A stretch of DNA of 29,865 nt from Priapulus caudatus (taxonomy: Eukaryota; Priapulida; Priapulimorpha; Priapulimorphida; Priapulidae), in the NCBI RefSeq assembly GCF_000485595.1, contig NW_014578553.1, positions 39,097 to 68,961 on the forward strand, written 5' to 3'. Made by a program: the position numbers and the translations under genes. The stretch's first letter is position 1, and the number at the start of each line of letters is the position of its first letter. The notes under the pieces were generated by a model. The model saw only the letters and a list, made by a program, of their open reading frames with translations. It had not been told where the DNA came from and made no database searches. Positions 1-8,551 of this stretch are shown piece by piece.

Positions 1-35
1 TTTATTGCCAGTCAAAGTACAATCGTGACCAAACC

Positions 36-240
36 AACGACCATCCTGGTCACGGCACCAATGTAATTTTGTTGATTACTTTTACTGACTATCAAGTCCT
101 GACTATCAAGTGCGGACTATCAAGTCCTGACTATCAAGTACTGACCATCAAGTGACTGAGTTGATTACTTTTACTGACCATCAAGTCAACCAACGACCAT
201 CCTGGTCACGGCACCAATGCAATTTTGTTGATTACTTTTC
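36..240. repeat. Short tandem and direct repeats (GACTATCAAGT family)
   Basis: The motif GACTATCAAGT or GACCATCAAGT recurs about six times between 88 and 186. A longer block of about 50 bases, with CCAACGACCATCCTGGTCACG followed by TTTTGTTGATTACTTTT, occurs at 35-87 and again at 188-240. The second copy runs into the left inverted arm of the element beginning at 221. This looks like local tandem amplification of the element's end. Confidence 0.7.
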
Positions 241-1352
241 CCAGCTCAGTGTGATACGTCGGGAGATGCCCGACTGTGTGTAGACCCGGCGAACAGAATA
301 CGTCTACTGCATTTTCTGCAAGTCGTACAAGGCAACTAAAAGGAGTTTCATACACCCTAATATGGATCGATTGTTTTTTTCTTACTGTTACACGCAGTCG
401 GTTCATGTTAGGCAAGTATGTCATAAAGAAAAAAATTGTTTGATGTGCGTTAATTAGTTATGGTGAAATGTTCGTTAATCGTTCATGTTAAATGTTGTAT
501 GTTTATATGTTTGCTGTGTTTTAGAACTACACTTTGTGCCATCAAGGCACGAAAGTAATTTGCCGTGGGAGTGGTGTCACAGAGCTCCGTTGATATGTAG
601 AGTAGGTAATTACAGAAAACTATCATTAGTAAACTATAATGAGCCAACACTCCGGATAACATTTCGGACGTTAGTTGGGAAGAACACCGGGGTGGAAGCT
701 CTTAGAATACAGGAAGTACGCATGTGAAATCTACACGCGAGTAGAACGTGATTGGTAAAATTCCATTTCAATATTATACGGTTAACCCGACACCTTGGTG
801 ACAGCTTAAGCACGTGCAGACTGAATGGTCTTGCACATGCAGGAAATAAGATGACGTCACCTAGCAGTTGTATATATACGACACACCTCGGAAGAGGAAA
901 GGGTTGGTCGTTGGCTGTGTCATTCTCTCTCTGTGCACGCATGCATATCGACGAGGTTGAAAGAAATGACAGACGGACAAAAAGACTGACTGACAGACTC
1001 AGAGACTGACAGATGGATGGACGGACGGACGGGAAGAAGTATATATATTGGTAACACCCTTATCTGGACTCTTGCCCAGGATTGTACTGTGACTGGCAAT
1101 AAAATTAACATGCGTGGAAAACTTCACTCATCGGTTTGTGTTTGATCATTGATGTTACCTCCGCCACGACGCTGCATCAAACACAGAGCATTACCTGACA
1201 TCTCCTTCAAGCTTCACCGCAAACACGAAACAAGCAGAACAGTTAATAACACAACGCAAGAAGAATAACAATACCTACGATCACGTGCCTACATACAGTC
1301 GAGCATCTCCCGACGTATCACACCGAACTGGGAAAAGTAATCAACAAAATTA
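221..1352. mobile_element. Inverted-repeat-flanked element of about 1.1 kb
   Basis: Bases 221-281 and the reverse complement of 1291-1352 are nearly identical, with about 57 of 61 positions matching; both arms contain TTGATTACTTTTCCCAG and GATACGTCGGGAGATG. This gives long imperfect terminal inverted repeats around an interior with no credible ORF. The right arm ends only 15 bases from the splice donor of the last unc-18 exon, so the element sits at the start of that intron. I did not find a clean target-site duplication. It may be a non-autonomous DNA transposon or foldback element. Confidence 0.55.
730..1205 (+). other. Possible LTR-like segment (TATA box plus poly(A) signal)
   Basis: The interior of the inverted-repeat element has a TATA-like stretch at about 869-877, a second TATATATA run at about 1040, and an AATAAA at about 1099 followed by a TG-rich stretch. 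That order, promoter then poly(A) signal within a few hundred bases without coding capacity, is what a solo LTR looks like. I could not define TG...CA ends or a target-site duplication, so this remains a suggestion. A GACAGACTGACGGACGG-like simple repeat lies at about 963-1035. Confidence 0.25.
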
Positions 1353-1367
1353 CACATGTACACTCAC

Positions 1368-1506
1368 CGTTCTTCTGTATGATGTAGAGTAGTATGATGC
1401 GGATCTTGTCGCTGAAGCTGACGTTCTGGTCGAGCAGGATCGGCACGATGTTTCGCATGTGATCTTTGATCTTCTCTCCCTCCGAGTCGGTGCCCATCGC
1501 CAGATC
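1368..1506 (-). CDS. unc-18: unc-18 exon: end of domain 3a (DLAMGTD...[11 protein letters not shown])
   Basis: Acceptor AG at 1508-1507 follows a pyrimidine-poor but usable tract, and the donor GTGAGT begins at 1367. The exon holds 46 codons plus one base and starts on a codon boundary with Asp-Leu-Ala-Met. It encodes the segment after the CRVEQ motif, including [10 protein letters not shown] and KNG, matching about residues 371-417 of mammalian Munc18-1. It splices from the exon ending at 1923. The next exon, expected to begin ITEENLNKL-like, is not found in the remaining 1.3 kb, where the inverted-repeat element sits. Confidence 0.96.
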
Positions 1507-2984
1507 CTGCCGATTCACACACGCGCGCACACGCAGATATAGAACACGCAGCAATACAACACACGCAACAGAGCGCATACAACACACGCAACAACGCCCA
1601 CAGATACAACACGCATATACAACACGCGCAACAACCCCCACAGATACACCACACATATACAACATGATACACCATGCATATAACAAACACAACAATTCAG
1701 ACGGATTCACTCCGGATTTTTCCGGGACTCTCCGGATTTTTCCGGAACTCTCCAGATTTTTCCAGAACTCTCCGTATTTTTCCGGAATGCTCCGGATTTT
1801 TCCACGACTCTCAGGATTTTTCCGGTACTCTCCAGATTTTCCGCGACTCTCCGGATTTTTCCGCGACTCTCCGGAAAACACTACCGGAACGCGCGAGAGC
1901 GTGCTCGCGCGGCCGCATGTACCTGTTCGACCCTGCAGAGCTTGTCGGCTCCCCTCTGGTAGGACTTCATGCAGTCCTCCGCGAGATTGAGGTGAGTCGA
2001 GTACTTGCTGAGCTCCTTCTGGTACTGCGGCATCTTCTTCAGCATCTGGGAAAGGTCTCGCATGGTCGTCTTCTCCGTGCCTCCGCTCGTCGTCATGCGC
2101 TTGTTGTCGGCAAATCTCTTCAGTTGCTTCGTCACCTGCCTGTAGTGTAGTGGGGGGGGGGAGGGAGGGGTAAGGTAAGCGAGGGTCTCTACACACGCAC
2201 CTCCGTTGTCTCCCAGTAAGTGTCACACGTCACTGTCACATCTCCGTTGTCTCCCAGTAAGTGTCACGCGTCACTGTCACATCTCCGTCGTCTCCCAGTA
2301 AGTGTCACGCGTTGACCACTGCCACGCGTCACTGCCACGCGTCAGTGTCACATCGCGGTCGTCTCCCAGTAAGTGTCACGCGTCACTGTCACATTGCGGT
2401 CGTCTCCCAGTAAGTGTCACGTGTCACTGTCACATCGCGGTCGTCTCCCAGTAAGTGTCACGCGTCACTGCCACGCGTCACTGTCACATCGCCGTAGTCG
2501 TCTCCCAGTAAGTGTCACGCGTCACTGCCACGCATCACTGTCACATCATCGTTGTCCTCTTGACATCGCATCTTCAATGCTGCGTGCGTGTGTGTGTGCG
2601 TGCGTGCGTGCGTGCGTGCGCAATGTGACAGTGACGCGTGACACTTACTGGGAAACGACGGCGATGTGACAGTGACGCGTGACACTTACTGGGAGACGAC
2701 GGAGATGTGACAGTGACGCGTGACACTTACTGGGAGACGACCGCGATGTGACAGTGACGCGTGACACTTACTGGGAGACGACCGCGATGTGACAGTGACG
2801 CGTGACACTTACTGGGAGACGACCGCGATGTGACAGTGACGCAGCTCGGTCCACAGATCGTCGTTCTCATCCAGCAGCACCTCCTTGTCATGCAGACCTT
2901 CCCCAGACATCACCGACTGTGAGGTCGAATACCTGAGCACACAACGACGAGTTAGTACACACGCCACGTACACCTAGCATGGTG

Positions 2985-3028
<44 letters not shown>

Positions 3029-3137
3029 AACAAAAATAGCAGCAACAACAGCAGCAGCAACAAAAACAATAGCAACAACACCAACAACAATAACAGCAGC
3101 AACAGCAGCAGCAGGAGCATAAACAATAGAAACAACG

Positions 3138-3181
<44 letters not shown>

Positions 3182-3220
3182 AACAGCAGTAACAACAGCA
3201 GCAGCAGCAGAAACAATAGC

Positions 3221-3255
<35 letters not shown>

Positions 3256-5869
3256 AAATAGCAGCAACAACAGCAGCAGCAACAAAAACAATAGAAAAAA
3301 CAACAACAGAAGCAGCAGCAACAACAGAAACAATAGCAACAACAACAACAACAACAACAGCAGCAACAGCAGCACCAGAAACAACAGCAGCAGCAACACC
3401 AACAACAACAACAGCACGCCGAAAAACAAAACAACAAAACAACGACAGCCGAAACGCGACCGCCGAAACAATCGACGACCGTCGCCGCCGCGACGCGCGG
3501 ATAGATGGCGCCACTACTCACTTGTAGACATCGTTCTCTATGGGCAGCAGGTCGTGAGCCATGGCTTGGAAGGTGAGCTCATGCAGCAACGGCGTCACCG
3601 CGTCAAACCCTCGCTCCAGGATGAGCAGCTGCGAGCGAGCTTTGTCGATACCCTGCATGCACGCAGCACGACACGTCAGGCTGAGGCGGAGCCGGGAGCA
3701 GTGCGGCGGAGCAGGGTAGAGAAGCGAACGAGGCGAGCAGACATTTTTGTCGGGCGAGTTTTTCGTTTTTCGAGCGCGAGAGTTTAAGCGGGAAATTTTC
3801 CGCGCTCGCGAGATTTCGGCAGAATACAATTGCCCGCCGTGCATTCGCCGATTGCTGAACGGAATCGCGCGTTCCATCGCCCCCGTCGAACATTTTTTCG
3901 AGCAAGTTCTTCATGCACGAGATATCAAAACCTTCGGACTTAAGTTTAAAAAAAAACTATTTAAGCTCTCTGATAGTAAGTGACAACAAGGAAAGTGATA
4001 AGAAGGATACAGATCGACGAAGGCGCGGCAATATTAACCATACCCCCTAATTTTCCGTAATGGATCTACACGATTCACAGAAATGGTCAATTTTGCATCA
4101 GAAAAGGTCGGAATTCCGACTAAAGTTAGAAAATTCTCGTCCCTGGGCGAGTTTTTCGCCCTCACGAGATTTCAGCTGAATACACTCGCCGGACGTGCAT
4201 CGTACAGTCGCCGATCGTTGAACGAAATCACACGTCCCATCACCCCTTCTTATCGTCTCTACTAGACAAGGTACACGTTAGGCTCAAGTTAAGGACATTC
4301 TCAAACCGAAAATATTAACAACAATAACGACCGCTCGTTTTTTTCAGCACGTTCCAAGAACCGCAGCGGCTTTCCCCGAGACTTTCCGGACCAGAAAAAT
4401 ACTACTTCTAGATTGCGGGAGTTTTTCGGGTTCCGGTCCGAATCCGGCACGGTCCACACGAGGGCGCCACGAGGAGGGAGCGCACGGGGGGAGGGGGTGA
4501 GTTGTGCTTACCTCGCCCATGGTTGGATCATCTGCTCTGTAGGCATTCAACTTCTGCTGCACAAGCTGGGCCAACTCCACGTTGCGGTCGAAATCGCTGC
4601 AAAATCACGCGGTTGCCGCGGCAACGTCAGAGTCGGGAGAACATCGGACGGGAAATTTCCCTCCTTTAGGGAATTCCCTCCCACCTCATCTCGTCTACTC
4701 CGCATCCAAATGCCAGTTCTCGGGGGCATCACACTACCCGAGGGGTTTACACTACCCGACTTTATGTTGGCGAATTGGCGAATTGGACCAATTTCGCAAT
4801 TCGGCAACTCCGAGTTGGAGAAAATAGAACATGTTCTAATCTCCCAACTAGTTGCTATCGATCGGTTGCTCGCGCGACTTTCGCATTTACACTGCCGATT
4901 GTCGGTTGCATAGTTGGGAAGTTAGTCCAATTCACAAATTTGACAACATAAAGTCAGTAGTGTAAACCCAGTTTAGGTTTCCTGTCGTTCTATTGTCTGC
5001 TGGGCCGCTTTCTCGTCCCGCGTTAGGAAACCTGAATGTCATTGCTTCGCCGTTCCTGCCGTTCGTTCGTCCGACCGAGCGCGTGTACGTGAGCTGACGC
5101 TACTCCAGGCATCGAAGCTTCCATTCCGAACATAATTTTCAACCAGTGTCGTGTCTTTCAAAGTCTCGTGATTTCGTCAATTTTACGACACTTACCGTTA
5201 TTGCTTGAGTTATAGCGACTGGCTAGAGTCATGTTGAAAAGTCTTAGAACCTTTGTACCTAGCTATATTCTCAAAAAAAATGCACGCTCCGAGTTTCGAT
5301 TTCCGCCGCCATTTCATGCGAGTGTCAGACTATCTTGCGATAGCGCGAGATATCGGCCAATTTTTAAAGTAGAAACAGAGTCAACTACACACAATTAGAT
5401 GCCCTTTTGTTTGAATTAGGTGCAGAATCAGTGCACTTGTAACCTGTTGGTGCACAACAAGTCATTAGTGCATTAATTCTGACTAAGGCGCCATTTGCAA
5501 ATTGATTGTCGCTATAATCAAATATATGCTACAATGTCACGATGTATTCAAATCCAATTTTCTATGCTATAACTGCATAAATTCTTAGTTTTTAAAATTG
5601 GTGTAATCCTGTAATCAGTGATATATCCGCTGTGAGATTTCGCCATATTTTTTTTAGATTGTGCATTTCTGATAGTTTCGATATAAGCTTTAATTCACGC
5701 ACACATACACTCACCTGCGGTATCTGATGTTGGGATATTCACCGAGCGTCGCACGCACGCACACACACACACGCACGCACACATACATACACCACGCACG
5801 CACGCACGCACACACGCACGCACGCACACACACACACACACACATGCACACACACACATAGACCACACA

Positions 5870-5900
<31 letters not shown>

Positions 5901-8520
5901 GCGCACGCACACACACACATAGACTCACCTGCGGTATCTGACGTTGGGATATTCGCCGAGCGTCGCACACAGCGTGGCTATCTGCTCAGCAATGCGCTCC
6001 ATGTTGGTCATTCGGCCGCCCTGCCGCGCCGGATTGTAGAAGAACTGGAACGTCTCAGGCGAGTCGAGCGAAAACACCTAAACAACAGAGGAGAGCCTGA
6101 TCACTGCTCTATCATGTAACCTGCTGTTGTTGATTGATTTTCTACCCCGAGAGTTCTACTCTGAGACTAAAATTTCACGAATGGACCGACAATCCATGAC
6201 GTGTCTGCCCCTCCTATTCGTAGTGGGTCCTCTGGCCCCCGAAAATACCTGTATAAACCCAACACAACCGTTACCTTGCCCCTGACGAATCAAAACCAGA
6301 ATCCGAAAACCTATTTCGACCCCCGTTCACCGATATTCCTTCTGAACAACGTGGTTGCTGCTTCTGCAGGGAGCGGCAATGACGAAGCCTTCCTAACACA
6401 TACCTGTGACTCGTAGGGCAGGAATGCAATGTTGATTTCCTTCAAGGTCTTGATGTACTTTCCGACGTGCGACTTGCATAAGTCGTTGAAGAGTTCGTCG
6501 GGGCAGGCTGAAAAACATATGCGGCATGATAGTCCGACTCACGCACCCACGCACACTCACACACACGCACGCACGCACGCACGCACGCATTCTCACGCAC
6601 GCACGCATTCTCACGCACGCACGCACGCACACGCACGCACGCACGCACGCACACGCACGCACGCACACCCACTCACGCGTGCATGAACGTACGCACGCAC
6701 GCACGCACGCACGCATGCACTCACACACGCACACACACCCACGCGTGCATGAACGTACGCACGCACACTCACGCATGCATGCACACACGTACGCACGCAC
6801 TCACACACGCACGCAAATGCAAACACACACGCCACACCCATAATAATGAAACCATCACACATCAAACCGTTCATACTAATGCAATTCTGGCCCAGCATTA
6901 ACCACTAGCATCGTACGTAGACGAATCGCAACGCATCGCACCTCGCACAACAATCTATAATTCAGCACGAGCGTACCTTCGGTGAAGAACAAGTGAATTG
7001 ATCGATACAGGTTGGTTCCGGTGAAATCCTGCATTAGTTGTTTAACGGACTGAAACGAAGAGACAAAGTCAATTTCAGCAGAAATATACGCTTGAACGCC
7101 GGTCGGTGGTTAGCGCCGAATGTTTTCCTAGACCACAGATAGTCTGGTGCGGATGTCCTGCGCAAACAATCCTGATTAGTGACGTCCCGATGATCGATTA
7201 TAATCGAAAGTCAGTCGTTTGCAGCAACCGATTAAGCGCACGATTCTAAAAATAAATAATCAATTATCAAAAAAAAAAATTCAGTTGAAATTTTTTTTTT
7301 TAAAGATGTGCAAACATTGATGAAATGACTCTTTATTTTATTTTTGTGTTTTTTTGGTTACTTTACAGCTTAAATCTAACCTACACCAAACATGAGCATG
7401 TATAAATACTGTTACATAGCTTTTAGAATATTGTATTATAAAAAATACTATATTATATGATATATGGTATATTTCAATATCTGGTGGCCGCGATCAATAA
7501 CATTCAACCGATTATCTTCGATCATCGATCGGTTGGGTGCAACCGATGATCGATGATGAAATTCCAACTGATTCCCATCACTAATCGTAATAATAATTAA
7601 TAGATGACAGATGAAATCCGGCCACCGTCATCCTGACTGTAACTAATGGAGGATGTCCGGTGATTGCCATTCTCTGTTTCTAGCCACGATATAAGGCCCA
7701 ACCTATACGCCTCTTCTAACATTTTCTCAGCATATATAGACGTTCAGCTTGTACTATAAAGCAAAGGAAATGCATAGCTTCCGGATTCGGAACGCGATGT
7801 TCACCAACGACCTCAGAAAAAATGTCGTGAATCTGCACGCCATATTGAAACAAGAGGCTACTAGGGGTGGGTGTGTGGGTGGGCGTACGTACGTACGTCG
7901 TGCGTGCGTGCGTGCATGTGTGCATGTGTGGGTGTGCGTACGTACGTGCGTGCATGCATGTGTGGGTGTGCGTGCGTGCATGTGTGGGTGTGCGTACGTG
8001 TGTGGGTGTGCGTGCGTGCGTGCGTGCATGCGTGCGTGATTGCATGTGTGGGTGTACGTACGTGCGTACGTGCATGCGTGCATGTGTGGGTGTGCGTACG
8101 TACGTGCGTGCATGCGTGCGTGATTGCATGTGTGGGTGTGTGCGTCGTGCGAGGAATGTCCTTGGGTGTGTACGTACATGCGGGGTGTGGCGTACGGCTG
8201 CAAGCGTGCATCGTGTGGGTGTGCGTACGTGTGTGGCGTGCGTGCGTGCCATGTGTGGGTGTGTCGCGTGCGTGCCGTGCAGCATGTGTGGCTGTTGCGC
8301 GTACGTTCGTGCGTGTTGTGCAGTGCATGGGTCGGGTGTGCGCTACGTGAACGTGCGTGCATGTGTGGGCTGTTGCGTACGTACTGCATGTGTGGGTGTG
8401 CGTACGTGTGGGGTGCTACGACGTGCGTGCAGTGTTGGTGTGCGTACGTACGTGCGTGCATGTGTTGGTGTGCGTACATACGTGCGTGCGTGGGTGGGAG
8501 GGTGAATGGGGTGTGTGGTG

Positions 8521-8551
<31 letters not shown>

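Noticed and set aside
1318-2226. 302-codon minus-strand ORF spanning two unc-18 exons
   Set aside because: It reads the larger exon mostly in the wrong frame and runs through the 20-bp minisatellite; splicing with GT-AG sites gives the conserved protein instead.
2888-3521. Long minus-strand ORFs of poly-Val, poly-Cys and poly-Leu
   Set aside because: They are translations of the CAA/CAG trinucleotide repeat in an intron.
7757-7850. Minus-strand frame reading [20 protein letters not shown] resembles the [12 protein letters not shown] part of unc-18, suggesting an alternative exon
   Set aside because: The exons at 8767-8843 and 6977-7049 already join in phase without it. Its possible acceptor does not give the needed phase without a stop, the donor is weak, and there is no nucleotide similarity to the real exon.
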